From Lactococcus sp. S-13 (lineage in GTDB: Bacteria; Bacillota; Bacilli; Lactobacillales; Streptococcaceae): a stretch of 64,000 nucleotides of DNA. The stretch is from positions 1,612,001 through 1,676,000 of the forward strand of contig NZ_SDAK01000001.1 in NCBI RefSeq assembly GCF_004210295.1, written 5' to 3'. The notes beneath the pieces were generated by a model. The model was not told where the DNA came from, did not search any database, and worked only from the letters and a program-made list of their open reading frames with translations. The translations under genes were made by a program, and so were the position numbers. This document shows, one piece after another, positions 22,335-30,400 of this stretch (its first letter is position 1; each line of letters opens with the position of its first letter).

Positions 22335-22631
22335 TCAGTGACTTTGGCGTTTAACTAAAATTGTAGCCAATCCAAGTATAGTTACTCCAGAAAGTAGACC
22401 AAAGGCGTCACTTAAAGTGTCATCACCCGTTTTGGGTAAGGTGGTTTGATTGCCACCTGGTGATGGCGTAGGCGTAGGCCTGTTGCTTTCTGGATTGGTT
22501 GAGGACGGTGTTGTCCATTCTCCAGTAAAACCTACGTTATCTTTCGTACCATAGCTTGACGTATCCGCTTGTGCGCGTGCGGGTGGAGCTATGAGAAAAA
22601 TCAACGCTGCAACGAGCAGTAATTTTTTCAT
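22335..22631 (-). CDS. Small LPXTG-anchored protein of the WxL cluster (CscD-like)
   Basis: A 98-residue sortase substrate. A signal peptide (MKKLLLVAALIFLIAPPARA) is followed by a short SSYGTKDNVGFTGEW segment and a P/T/S linker. The LPKTGDD sortase motif, a membrane helix and an RQSH tail complete it. Small LPXTG proteins of this kind are regular members of Csc clusters. I use the ATG at 22631, which has a GGAGG site. A longer in-frame start at 22679 would lie inside the promoter region. The central segment resembles the N-terminus of the WxL proteins encoded downstream. It is the first gene of the operon. Confidence 0.88.
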   Translation of the reverse strand: MKKLLLVAALIFLIAPPARAQADTSSYGTKDNVGFTGEWTTPSSTNPESNRPTPTPSPGGNQTTLPKTGDDTLSDAFGLLSGVTILGLATILVKRQSH

Positions 22632-22646
22632 TTGGGTTCCTCCATT

Positions 22647-22660
22647 TTTTAGCGCTTCCA
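22647..22660 (-). promoter_or_regulatory. cre-like site in the WxL operon leader
   Basis: Minus-strand TGGAAGCGCTAAAA matches the CcpA consensus TGNNARCGNWWWCA at 13 of 14 positions. It sits just downstream of the predicted transcription start, where CcpA binding would block elongation. Confidence 0.45.
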
Positions 22661-22677
22661 CTGATAAAAAACAACTC

Positions 22678-22706
22678 ATTTAATGTTCCTTGTTACTTAG
22701 TAACAA
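22678..22706 (-). promoter_or_regulatory. WxL operon promoter
   Basis: Minus-strand -35 TTGTTA (22701-22706), a 17-base spacer and -10 TTAAAT (22678-22683). The -35 box and half the spacer are covered by the palindrome at 22691-22705, so a bound protein would exclude RNA polymerase. Confidence 0.55.
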
Positions 22707-22764
22707 GGAAAAGGGTTCCCTTTTCCTTGTTACTTAGTAACAAGGAAAAGGGTTCCCTTTTCCG
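22691..22764. repeat. Two tandem 37-bp repeats of nested palindromes
   Basis: Two copies of a 37-base unit (22691-22727 and 22728-22764), differing only at the last base. Each holds a perfect 15-base palindrome, TGTTACTTAGTAACA (22691-22705, 22728-22742), and a second palindrome, GGAAAAGGGTTCCCTTTTCC. The array overlaps the operon promoter. Confidence 0.85.
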
Positions 22765-23036
22765 AAATGTTAAGCGCCCGTGTTTTTTGTTTTTCACACT
22801 TGTTACTTTAACATTTTTTATGACGTAATTCAATATCTTTTTATCAAATATATTACAAAATAATCAAATATTAGAAAACTCATTTTATAAGAATCACTCT
22901 ACCACCAGCTTTAAACCTTGTTATTGCGTGTACTTTTTATCTATTTTTAATTTTTATTTCATTGTTTTGACATTTTCATTCCGTAATATTTGGAATAAAT
23001 AGACTTAATAGTGCAAAAATACTGGTAAAAAAAGGG
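22765..23036. other. AT-rich spacer upstream of the WxL island
   Basis: No gene is visible. One more half-site-like sequence (ACTTGTTACTTTAACA) occurs near 22798. Confidence 0.4.
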
Positions 23037-23110
23037 AGGGCACCAAGTTCCAAATGTTTTCATGTAGTACTTTTGACACTTGACGAAAAAGAGAACCAAC
23101 AAAGTGCCCT
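23037..23110. repeat. Short inverted-repeat element (possible MITE remnant)
   Basis: A 74-base segment bounded by AGGGCAC (23037-23043) and GTGCCCT (23104-23110). It lies in an otherwise empty spacer and carries no open frame. It may be a small non-autonomous mobile element or an RNA hairpin. I cannot name a parent element. Confidence 0.3.
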
Positions 23111-23123
23111 ATCCTTAAATGTC

Positions 23124-23147
23124 AAAAAATCACGTTAATACGTGATA
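23124..23147 (-). terminator. Secondary terminator-like hairpin
   Basis: On the minus strand, ATCACG and CGTGAT arms with a six-base loop are followed by TTTT. It may back up the rplM-rpsI terminator. Confidence 0.45.
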
Positions 23148-23204
23148 ATTAAGTTTATAGGTTATTTTAAAAGACAACCACAAGAATTATTGGCTCGTAG
23201 GCAC

Positions 23205-23234
23205 AAAAAAAGCACCAACAAAATGTTGGTGCTT
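23205..23234 (-). terminator. Terminator of rplM-rpsI
   Basis: On the minus strand, AGCACCAACA and TGTTGGTGCT arms are followed by seven T residues. Confidence 0.85.
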
Positions 23235-23358
23235 CGTTATTGAGTCTTTATCAAATTAAAGTATCTGTTTTTAAGCCCTGATCCAGCTGATATTGCAATG
23301 CAATTTCCACCAGATGCGCCCAACAGTACTTGTAAATGTTGAACCAGAGAAATTCTGA

Positions 23359-23751
23359 TTAACGTTTTGAGAATTGTGAAGCTTTACGTGCTTTCTTAAG
23401 ACCTGCTTTTTTACGTTCAACCATACGAGCGTCACGTGTAAGAAGTCCAGCGCGTTTCAACGCACCACGGAAATCTGGGTCTACTTGGAGCAATGCACGA
23501 GCGATACCGTGACGGATAGCTCCTGCTTGACCTGATACACCACCACCGTTTACGTTTACGAGTGTATCGTAGCTACCTTCTGTTTGTGTAGCTGCAAATG
23601 GTTGGTTGATAACAAGACGCATATCTGCGTGTGGAATGTAGCTTTCTACTTCACGTCCGTTAACTGTGATTTTACCAGTACCAGGTACGAGACGTACGCG
23701 TGCTACTGCATTTTTACGACGGCCTGTGCCGGCATATTGTACTTGTGCCAT
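23359..23751 (-). CDS. rpsI: 30S ribosomal protein S9
   Basis: S9, 130 residues, with the normal basic tail ending in SQFSKR that reaches the ribosomal P site. The ATG at 23751 has an AGGAAGG site and lies 19 bases after rplM, its usual partner. The stop codon is followed in the same frame by 35 more sense codons before the next stop, which is discussed as a finding. Confidence 0.98.
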   Translation of the reverse strand: MAQVQYAGTGRRKNAVARVRLVPGTGKITVNGREVESYIPHADMRLVINQPFAATQTEGSYDTLVNVNGGGVSGQAGAIRHGIARALLQVDPDFRGALKRAGLLTRDARMVERKKAGLKKARKASQFSKR

Positions 23752-23770
23752 TATGTTCGTTCCTTCCTGA

Positions 23771-24217
23771 TTAGATCAAACCTGAGATGTCAAGGACTTC
23801 TGGTTTTTGAGCTGTGTGTGTGTGTTCTGCACCTACAAATACTTTAAGTTTCATGCCTTGAGCACGTCCAAGTGTATTGTGTGGAAGCATACCTTTTACT
23901 GATTTTTCAATCAAACGAACAGCATTTTTTTCACGGAGTTCACCAGCAGTAACTGATTTCAGTCCACCTGGGTGAAGTGAGTGTGAGTAGTAAACTTTAT
24001 CAGTTGCTTTTTTACCAGTCAATTTGATTTTTTCAGCGTTAACGACGATTACGAAGTCACCTGTATCAGTGTGTGGTGTGTATGTTGGTTTGTTTTTTCC
24101 GCGGAGTACGCTTGCGACAACTGCAGAAAGACGTCCAAGAGGAACATCAGTTGCATCGACGACGTACCATTTACGGTCAACGTTTTGAGCGTTAGCCATG
24201 AATGTAGTTTTCATCAT
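23771..24217 (-). CDS. rplM: 50S ribosomal protein L13
   Basis: L13, 148 residues, with the typical [17 protein letters not shown] start, the [15 protein letters not shown] block and the [18 protein letters not shown] block. Start codons at 24217 and 24214 are adjacent; the AAAGGAAAA site favours either. It is co-transcribed with rpsI from a strong promoter at 24327-24356 through a leader of about 100 bases that may form the L13 autoregulatory structure. Confidence 0.97.
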   Translation of the reverse strand: MMKTTFMANAQNVDRKWYVVDATDVPLGRLSAVVASVLRGKNKPTYTPHTDTGDFVIVVNAEKIKLTGKKATDKVYYSHSLHPGGLKSVTAGELREKNAVRLIEKSVKGMLPHNTLGRAQGMKLKVFVGAEHTHTAQKPEVLDISGLI

Positions 24218-24225
24218 TTTGGTTA

Positions 24226-24320
24226 TTTTCCTTTTACTAGAATTTGTTTACGGCAGGTGTAAGAGTCCTGCGAGTTATTTTTGGGTTTCCGGGGCCACAA
24301 AAATGGGGTAAACAATACCG
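24226..24320 (-). promoter_or_regulatory. rplM leader, candidate L13 autoregulatory RNA
   Basis: The roughly 95-base untranslated leader contains GTTTACCCC, TGTGGCCCCGG and CCTGCCGTAAAC blocks. The first and last can pair (GTTTAC with GTAAAC). L13 leaders of low-GC Gram-positive bacteria are a described family; this assignment is from position and base-pairing, not from a model search. Confidence 0.45.
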
Positions 24321-24326
24321 TTTATC

Positions 24327-24356
24327 ATCATATCACATTAACCCTTGCTTTGTCAA
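24327..24356 (-). promoter_or_regulatory. rplM-rpsI promoter
   Basis: Minus-strand -35 TTGACA (24351-24356), 18-base spacer and -10 TATGAT (24327-24332). Confidence 0.75.
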
Positions 24357-24520
24357 GCTTTTTTTGACTTTTATTCTCTTATCATCTGACGATATAGAGA
24401 ATTTTATCTTGTTTTTTATAAAATGGAGCTATTAGTTTAATTTTATGCACTCTTACTTACGTTCAAGCAATCCCTTAGGACTTTTGTTTGAAGTGTGATA
24501 AACTTTCTTTAAAGGGTAGT

Positions 24521-24544
24521 CTTTAACATACACTTTAACATACA
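24521..24544 (+). repeat. Tandem 12-base repeat upstream of the lipid operon
   Basis: CTTTAACATACA occurs twice in direct tandem (24521-24532, 24533-24544), 55 bases before the DUF2177 start codon. It may be a tandem binding site for a response-regulator-type protein. The rest of the 24360-24598 spacer shows nothing clear beyond possible promoter elements. Confidence 0.55.
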
Positions 24545-24598
24545 TTAGAAGACTTCTATATTTATCTTTATTCATTTTTCAAAAGAGAGGGGAACATT

Positions 24599-25012
24599 AT
24601 GCTTCAATTTTTTAAGCTTTTTCTACTAAGTGCTGCGATTTTTCTTGTTTTTGATCTGTTCTGGTTGCTGGTTGTTTCTAAAAAGATATACCAGCATTAT
24701 ATTGGACACCTAATGGGTGAAGTTCGTCTTTTGCCAGCAATTGTCTTTTATTTACTTTATACTGCTGGATTAGTTTTCTTTGTCTTGCTGGTGGCTATTG
24801 ATAAAAATAGTTTGATTTACGCTATTTTAGCTGGTGCTTTATTTGGGCTAATTTGTTATGCCACTTATGATTTAACTAACTTATCTACCTTGAAGGGTTG
24901 GCCATTGCAGATGACTATTATTGATTTGATGTGGGGAAGTTTTGTTTCATGTGCAACTTCTGCGCTTGGTTTCCTTATTAATCTTCACTTTTTAGGAGGT
25001 GGAGGCAAATGA
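24599..25012 (+). CDS. DUF2177 family membrane protein
   Basis: A 137-residue integral membrane protein with four predicted helices (about 5-28, 44-65, 73-90, 108-128). It has the DUF2177 signatures DLFWLLVV near the N-terminus, YATYDLTNLSTLKGWP (about 88-103) and IDLMWGSF. The function of the family is unknown. In other bacteria it tends to occur near fatty-acid-modifying genes, including DUF1295 proteins (general knowledge). Here it heads an operon: its stop overlaps the start of the next gene by four bases (ATGA), and a DUF1295 gene lies two genes on. The ATG at 24599 is preceded by AGAGAGGGG. Confidence 0.85.
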   Translation: MLQFFKLFLLSAAIFLVFDLFWLLVVSKKIYQHYIGHLMGEVRLLPAIVFYLLYTAGLVFFVLLVAIDKNSLIYAILAGALFGLICYATYDLTNLSTLKGWPLQMTIIDLMWGSFVSCATSALGFLINLHFLGGGGK

Positions 25013-26799
25013 GCCAGAAAATAGAAAGCCAAAAGTTATTTTACAGTATTTTAGGTGGTGCAAATGAAGTCATTCTCAAAAAAGAAGAATTAAATCGGAT
25101 TAATGTTTTCCCCGTAGCTGATGGGGATACAGGAAGTAATCTAGCAGCTTTAATGCAGTCCATCATCAATCAGCTTGTTCCAAAAGATTATTCAGTAAAG
25201 GAGTTATTGGATCAAGTAGCTTTTGCTTCTTTGGTTGGCGCTCGAGGTAATTCTGGTTTAATTTTTGCCCAATATCTGAACGCTGTGGCAGATAATTATG
25301 CACAAAGTGAAGATTCACCAAAAGGTTTGATTCAATCTTTTCCCAAAGCTGTGAAAAAAGCTTATGCTGCACTTCTTGAACCGCGTGAAGGAACGATTTT
25401 ATCAGTGATGAGTGCTTGGTCAGAGTCCCTTGCTCATTCTTTCGAGCAAGAGGAGTCTTTTTCTAAAGCACTTATTGAGGCAGAAATTGTGGCTCAGCAG
25501 GCTTTGAGTGACACTCAATTTCAACTTAGCGTACTCAAAAAAAATCGATTAGTAGATTCTGGAGCTAAGGGGTTTTATTATTTTATTAGTGGTTTGACAA
25601 GGGCCTATTGTTCAACAGAGGAGCATGAAATGCTCTCAAAGCCTGCTAGCTTTCAACCAGAATTTATCATCTCAGAGCATTTTGAAACAAAAGAACCCCT
25701 TTATCGCTTTTGTTCGGAGTTTATGGTGACGGATTTACAAGAGGGTTTAGAATTTGTGCGTGCGCTTTTGGTCCAACATGGGGACTCGCTAGTAATTGCG
25801 GGCAACGAGCGACAGCTTAAAATTCACATCCATACTAACCAGCCCCAGCAGGTTTTACAAATTTTGGAAGATAAGGGGACAATTATCTATCAGAAAGTTG
25901 ATGATATGCGACTCCAATATGAGATTTCTAAAAATCGACGATCACCGATTGCCCTTATCACTGACTCTGTGGCAGATTTGCCTGCTGAGTTCTTATTGGA
26001 GCATCAGGTACAGCTTTTACCAATGAATATTATGGTTGGTGACAAGAATTTTTTGGATAAATTGACGATTGATTCAGCCACCATGGGATTAAAATTAGTG
26101 CAAGACACAAAAATGAGTACTGCTCAACCAAGTATACAAGCGGTAGATGCCTTGCTTTCATTTTTGGAAAATAAGTATGAATATGTCCTTGTCATCACAG
26201 TGTCCTCCAAGTTGAGTGGAACTTATCAACTTATCAATCAGCGGATTCAAGAGAAAAATCTTTCGCCGGAATGGATTCGAGTGATTGATTCTCGATTAAA
26301 TTCGGTAGGACAAGGCTTAGTTATTCAGCAAGCTATCCAACTGATTGAGCGGGGATACGCATTCGAAAGTTTGGTTTATGAGATTGAAAAAATTATTAAC
26401 CGCACATTTATTTATGTTGCAGTAGCAGATCTCTCTGCGATGACTAATTCTGGTAGGATTCCAAAATTTTTAGGAAGAATTGCTCAAAAATTATCTTTGC
26501 ACCCTATTGTGAGTTTAGATGCGGCTGGAAAGGCACGTTTGAGCGGTTTGGCTTTTAGTCAAAGGCAGAGTATGACCAAGATTCGAAAGAAAATCACGCG
26601 CCTTATTGAACAAAAGCAAATTGATTCACTTGCAATTGGTCATGTTTGTGTACCTGATACTGCGCACCAGTGGTACGAGGAACTAGGTTCTGGGGTCAAT
26701 AAAGTGAGTTATATCGTTGATAGCTCAGCTGCAATTGCAATTAGTGCTGGAATGGGTAGTGTTGCCATTGCTGGAATAAAGGAGGAGAAAGCTAAATGA
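25009..26799 (+). CDS. Fatty acid kinase/DegV fusion (DhaL + FakA middle + DegV)
   Basis: A 596-residue protein joining two normally separate partners. Residues 1-200 form a DhaL (DAK2) kinase domain with the ATP/Mg site [14 protein letters not shown] and the GARGNSGLI loop. Residues about 215-305 match the FakA middle domain ([27 protein letters not shown]). Residues about 312-596 form a complete DegV lipid-binding domain ([29 protein letters not shown], the NSGRIPKF segment). In the Fak system FakA phosphorylates a fatty acid held by a DegV-type FakB. Here donor and carrier are one chain, with DegV in place of the usual FakA C-terminal domain. The start and stop both overlap neighbours (ATGA), so translation is coupled. 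Confidence 0.9.
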   Translation: MSQKIESQKLFYSILGGANEVILKKEELNRINVFPVADGDTGSNLAALMQSIINQLVPKDYSVKELLDQVAFASLVGARGNSGLIFAQYLNAVADNYAQSEDSPKGLIQSFPKAVKKAYAALLEPREGTILSVMSAWSESLAHSFEQEESFSKALIEAEIVAQQALSDTQFQLSVLKKNRLVDSGAKGFYYFISGLTRAYCSTEEHEMLSKPASFQPEFIISEHFETKEPLYRFCSEFMVTDLQEGLEFVRALLVQHGDSLVIAGNERQLKIHIHTNQPQQVLQILEDKGTIIYQKVDDMRLQYEISKNRRSPIALITDSVADLPAEFLLEHQVQLLPMNIMVGDKNFLDKLTIDSATMGLKLVQDTKMSTAQPSIQAVDALLSFLENKYEYVLVITVSSKLSGTYQLINQRIQEKNLSPEWIRVIDSRLNSVGQGLVIQQAIQLIERGYAFESLVYEIEKIINRTFIYVAVADLSAMTNSGRIPKFLGRIAQKLSLHPIVSLDAAGKARLSGLAFSQRQSMTKIRKKITRLIEQKQIDSLAIGHVCVPDTAHQWYEELGSGVNKVSYIVDSSAAIAISAGMGSVAIAGIKEEKAK

Positions 26800-27569
26800 T
26801 TTATACATTTGTAGCGATTAGTTTATTGATTTACTTTGTCGTTTGGTTTATCATCTCAGTGGTTAGGAATAAATATGCTTTAGTTGATATTGCTTGGGGT
26901 GGCGGATTTGTTCTTGTGGCATGGGTAGGCTTTTTGAGCACACTTCATGCCACTTGGCAGCAGCTGGTGATTTTGAGTCTGGTTTCAATCTGGGGGCTGC
27001 GGCTTCTGTGGCATTTAGGACGGAGAAATTGGAATAAACCTGAGGATTATCGGTATATTAAGTTAAGGAAGCGCTGGGGGACGAAATTCGTCTATTTGAA
27101 AGCTTTTCTAAATGTTTTCTTTTTACAAGGAGTTCTGCTCTTTATCATTGCTCTGCCAATTAGTCATAGTTTTGCAGTGAGAAATGTCAATTTTTCGTGG
27201 TGGCAATTTTGGGGAATTTTAGTTTGGATAATTGGTTTTGTATTTGAAGTTATCGGAGATTGGCAACTTGAAAAGTTCAAGAAAAATCCAATGAATAAGG
27301 GAAAATTATTAACTTCTGGTCTATGGTCAACGACGAGACATCCCAATTATTTTGGTGAGGCAACTTGTTGGTGGGGTATCTTTTTAGTTAGTTTAGGGCA
27401 GTGGGGTGATTTTTGGCTAGTACTCAGTCCGCTCGTCATCACTTTATTGTTACTCTTTGTTTCTGGGGTACCTTTACTGGAAAAAAAATATCGTGAACGC
27501 GAAGATTTTCAGGTTTATGCTAGAAAAACTTCAAAATTTTTCCCATTTGTAGGAAAGAAAGATCTTTAA
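26796..27569 (+). CDS. DUF1295 family membrane protein
   Basis: A 257-residue protein with about six membrane helices. It belongs to the DUF1295 family (steroid 5-alpha-reductase / isoprenylcysteine-methyltransferase fold). The signature [17 protein letters not shown] (about 167-183) and the following WWGIF are intact; this region binds a nucleotide cofactor or SAM in related enzymes. DUF1295 proteins are thought to act on lipid or isoprenoid chains, but no substrate can be read from sequence. The ATG overlaps the stop of the kinase/DegV gene by four bases, which argues for a linked function in fatty-acid handling. Confidence 0.87.
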   Translation: MIYTFVAISLLIYFVVWFIISVVRNKYALVDIAWGGGFVLVAWVGFLSTLHATWQQLVILSLVSIWGLRLLWHLGRRNWNKPEDYRYIKLRKRWGTKFVYLKAFLNVFFLQGVLLFIIALPISHSFAVRNVNFSWWQFWGILVWIIGFVFEVIGDWQLEKFKKNPMNKGKLLTSGLWSTTRHPNYFGEATCWWGIFLVSLGQWGDFWLVLSPLVITLLLLFVSGVPLLEKKYREREDFQVYARKTSKFFPFVGKKDL

Positions 27570-27602
27570 ATTTAAGAAATGAATGTTTTGTGAGGAGAAA
27601 AA

Positions 27603-28682
27603 ATGTTTTTAGCAATCAATGAGATTCGACACTCAAAATTAAGGTATGCATTGGTGGTTGGAGTGATGTTTCTAATTGCTTATCTCGTGTTCTTTTTATC
27701 TGGACTGGCTTATGGTCTGGCTCAAGAAAATAGAATGGCGGTTGATAAGTGGAAGGCAACGGAAATTCTCTTATCAACCAAAGCTAATAATACACTTTCA
27801 ATGTCTTCGATTGATCCAGCTTTGATTGATCAGGTAAAAGCAAAAGATAAGGCTGTTTTGGCGCAAACTCCAGGAATTGTTTATGCTGCTAAGGATAGTA
27901 GCAATAAGCAAAATGTGAGTTTTTTTGGAATTGATGCACAACAATTTTTGAAGCCTAATATTGTTGAGGGAAAAATTTTTTCTGAGCAAGGGGATGTTGT
28001 CGCTGATATGAGTTTGAAAAAACGATACGGTTATAAAATTGGTGATCAACTTAAGCTGTCTACCAATAATGAGAAACTCAAGATTGTCGGGTTTACAGCC
28101 AAGGCGAAATTCAGTGTAGCTCCTGTGCTTTATGGCTCCTTGGATACCTTTCAAATGATTCGCTATGGAGGGATGATGGCCAACCAGCAAAAGGGCTCCC
28201 TTTCTTCTGTTAATGCGATTGTTGTTAGAGGGAAGGTTTCTGAGAAGGTCGCAGGGTTACAAGAATTGTCAATCGGAAAATTTATCAATAAACTTCCTGG
28301 TTATAATGCTCAGGTTCTCACTTTTGGTTTTATGATTGGATTTCTTGTAGTTATTGCAGCCGTAGTGATTGGGATTTTCATTTACGTGTTAACAATGCAA
28401 AAAATTGCGATTTTTGGTGTGATGAAAGCCCAAGGGATTTCTAGTACTTATATTGCCCGTTCAGTCATTGCCCAAACATTTCTTTTGGCTTTTACTGGTG
28501 TAATGATTGGATTTTTAGCTACTCTTGGTTCTGCGCTGGTCTTGCCTGTGGCAGTACCTTTCCAAAATAACTTATTATTTTTCACGACAATGGGAGTAGC
28601 CATGATTTTTGTAGCTATTGTAGGAGCTTTATTCTCTGTGGGAACAATTGTTAAGATTGATCCTTTGAAGGCGATTGGTTAG
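27603..28682 (+). CDS. ABC transporter permease, FtsX/DevC type
   Basis: A 359-residue permease with the FtsX (MacB-like) plan. One N-terminal helix (about 17-37) is followed by an extracellular domain of about 200 residues and three C-terminal helices (about 240-265, 288-312, 325-345), ending VKIDPLKAIG. Such proteins do not usually form a classic substrate channel; they transmit ATPase motion to extract lipids, drugs or peptides. It has a GAGGAGA site, lies 33 bases after the DUF1295 gene and pairs with the ATPase downstream. Substrate unknown; a lipid-related role is suggested only by neighbours. Confidence 0.87.
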   Translation: MFLAINEIRHSKLRYALVVGVMFLIAYLVFFLSGLAYGLAQENRMAVDKWKATEILLSTKANNTLSMSSIDPALIDQVKAKDKAVLAQTPGIVYAAKDSSNKQNVSFFGIDAQQFLKPNIVEGKIFSEQGDVVADMSLKKRYGYKIGDQLKLSTNNEKLKIVGFTAKAKFSVAPVLYGSLDTFQMIRYGGMMANQQKGSLSSVNAIVVRGKVSEKVAGLQELSIGKFINKLPGYNAQVLTFGFMIGFLVVIAAVVIGIFIYVLTMQKIAIFGVMKAQGISSTYIARSVIAQTFLLAFTGVMIGFLATLGSALVLPVAVPFQNNLLFFTTMGVAMIFVAIVGALFSVGTIVKIDPLKAIG

Positions 28683-28688
28683 GGGGGA

Positions 28689-29363
28689 ATGATGAAAGCA
28701 ATTGAATTAAAGCAAGTATCAAAATTTTTTAAAGATGGTGATGAAACGATTGAAGCGTTGAAAGCTACTGATTTTTCTGTAGAGAACGGTGAATTTGTAG
28801 CAATTATTGGGCCTTCTGGCTCAGGAAAGAGCACCTTATTGACAATCGTTGGTGGTCTGCAGAGTCCATCTGATGGAGAGGTATTAATCAATGGGCTGTC
28901 TTTTAGTGAAAAAAAGGAAAAAGAACGCGCAAAATTACGTTTTGATGAGATTGGATTTATCTTGCAAAGTTCTAATCTCGTGCCTTTTTTGACGGTGAAA
29001 AAACAATTGCAATTGGTGGATAAAATTTCTAAAAAACATTCTAGAACTGAGTATTCCCTACTTGAACAACTTGGCGTGGATGGTTTAGTTAACAAGTATC
29101 CTGATGAACTATCTGGTGGTGAACGACAACGGGTAGCGATTGTTCGAGCACTTTATAATGATCCAACTATTATTCTAGCTGATGAACCAACGGCGAGCCT
29201 TGATACTGAAAAAGCTTATGAAGTTGTTAAAATACTGGCTAAAGAGGCAAAGGAAAAAAATAAAGCGACAATTATGGTGACTCATGATTTGCGTTTAGTG
29301 GAGTTTTGTGACCGTGTTTATGTGATGGAAGATGGTCGTTTGACAGAAAAAGAGAAGTTTTAA
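28689..29363 (+). CDS. ABC transporter ATP-binding protein (LolD/MacB type)
   Basis: A 224-residue ATPase. It has Walker A GPSGSGKST (near 38-46), a Q-loop (ILQSSNLVPFLTV), the ABC signature LSGGERQRVAIVRAL, Walker B IILADEPTASLD and a switch histidine (VTHD). Length and motif spacing fit the MacB/LolD group that works with FtsX-type permeases such as the gene just upstream. Two adjacent ATG codons (28689, 28692) follow a GGGGGG site six bases past the permease stop. No clear terminator follows. Confidence 0.92.
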   Translation: MMKAIELKQVSKFFKDGDETIEALKATDFSVENGEFVAIIGPSGSGKSTLLTIVGGLQSPSDGEVLINGLSFSEKKEKERAKLRFDEIGFILQSSNLVPFLTVKKQLQLVDKISKKHSRTEYSLLEQLGVDGLVNKYPDELSGGERQRVAIVRALYNDPTIILADEPTASLDTEKAYEVVKILAKEAKEKNKATIMVTHDLRLVEFCDRVYVMEDGRLTEKEKF

Positions 29364-29497
29364 TTATTGTATTTACCTCTATCTTCTAACATATGAGATT
29401 TTTTTTGGAAAAAAAGCTCTATTTTGTTTTATATCTGGTATAATAGAGTATGTATAAGTAATTGATTTGTAAAAAATATGAATTGGATATTTTATGG

Positions 29498-29503
29498 TAA
29501 AAT
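29498..29503 (+). promoter_or_regulatory. rnhC extended -10 promoter
   Basis: TGGTAAAAT: an extended -10 box ending six bases before the rnhC ATG, with no Shine-Dalgarno sequence between. A second possible promoter (TGGTATAAT) lies near 29436-29444 and would give a normal leader, so leaderless initiation is not the only option. Confidence 0.45.
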
Positions 29504-29509
29504 ATTCTT

Positions 29510-30388
29510 ATGAATATTGTCCTGAAATTAAACGCCACTGAACTTAAAAAACTCTGTGCTAAATACAGCTCCTATCAACTTACGTCAAAGAATCCTTATA
29601 TTTCTTTCTTTGCTAAAGTAGGGAAAACTTCTATTTCAGTTTATCATTCTGGAAAAGTGGTTTTTCAAGGAAGCGATGCTGAAAAACTGGCGAGTGATTT
29701 TGGATATATTGCACAGAAAGTCCCTAAGCAGCAGACTAATTTAATCGGAACTGACGAGGTAGGAAATGGTTCTTATTTCGGTGGTTTGATTGTCACTGCT
29801 AGTTTCATCGATGAAAAAGATCTTGATTTTTTAAAAAATATTGGGGTCGCTGATTCTAAAAAATTGACGGATGAAAAAATTTGTCAAATTGCGCCACTCT
29901 TGATGGAAAAAATTCCACATATCGCTTTGGTAGTTGAACCCACTAAGTATAATGAAGTCATTGAATCTGGTTATAATGCGGTTAGTATAAAGGTTGCTTT
30001 ACATAATCAGGCAATCTTTTTGTTGGAAAAACAACTTGTAGCTTTACCAGATAATGTAGTCATTGATGCTTTTACAACTGAGGCTAATTATCAGAAATAT
30101 GTGATGAAGGAGAAAAATCATCCTCTATCCAAGGTTACTTTACTGACAAAGGCTGAGGATCAGTTTTTAGCTGTTGCAGTGAGTTCGATCATTTCTCGGT
30201 TTCTCTTTTTAGAAAATCTCAAAAAGCTTTCTCAGGAATCTGGTTTTATTTTACCTAGTGGTGCCGGAAGTTTATCGGATAAAACCGCCTCACAAATTAT
30301 CAAAGTTCATGGCGTCGATGCGCTGCGTTCTTTGGCTAAATTACACTTTGCGAACACTGAAAAAGCACTCAAAATTGCTCAAAAATAG
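29510..30388 (+). CDS. rnhC: Ribonuclease HIII
   Basis: RNase HIII, 292 residues, removes RNA from RNA/DNA hybrids and lagging-strand primers. An N-terminal TBP-like substrate-binding domain (about 1-80) precedes the catalytic domain with [13 protein letters not shown] (near 84) and the ADSKKLTD block. The first ATG (29510) begins the family N-terminus. No ribosome site is evident, and an extended -10 box ends six bases upstream. It pairs with lepB 12 bases downstream, as in other Streptococcaceae. Confidence 0.95.
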   Translation: MNIVLKLNATELKKLCAKYSSYQLTSKNPYISFFAKVGKTSISVYHSGKVVFQGSDAEKLASDFGYIAQKVPKQQTNLIGTDEVGNGSYFGGLIVTASFIDEKDLDFLKNIGVADSKKLTDEKICQIAPLLMEKIPHIALVVEPTKYNEVIESGYNAVSIKVALHNQAIFLLEKQLVALPDNVVIDAFTTEANYQKYVMKEKNHPLSKVTLLTKAEDQFLAVAVSSIISRFLFLENLKKLSQESGFILPSGAGSLSDKTASQIIKVHGVDALRSLAKLHFANTEKALKIAQK

Positions 30389-30400
30389 AAAGTCAACAAT

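Noticed and set aside
22691-22764. Tandem 37-base repeats considered as a minimal CRISPR array
   Set aside because: The units are directly adjacent with no spacer, and no cas gene is nearby; operator DNA fits better.
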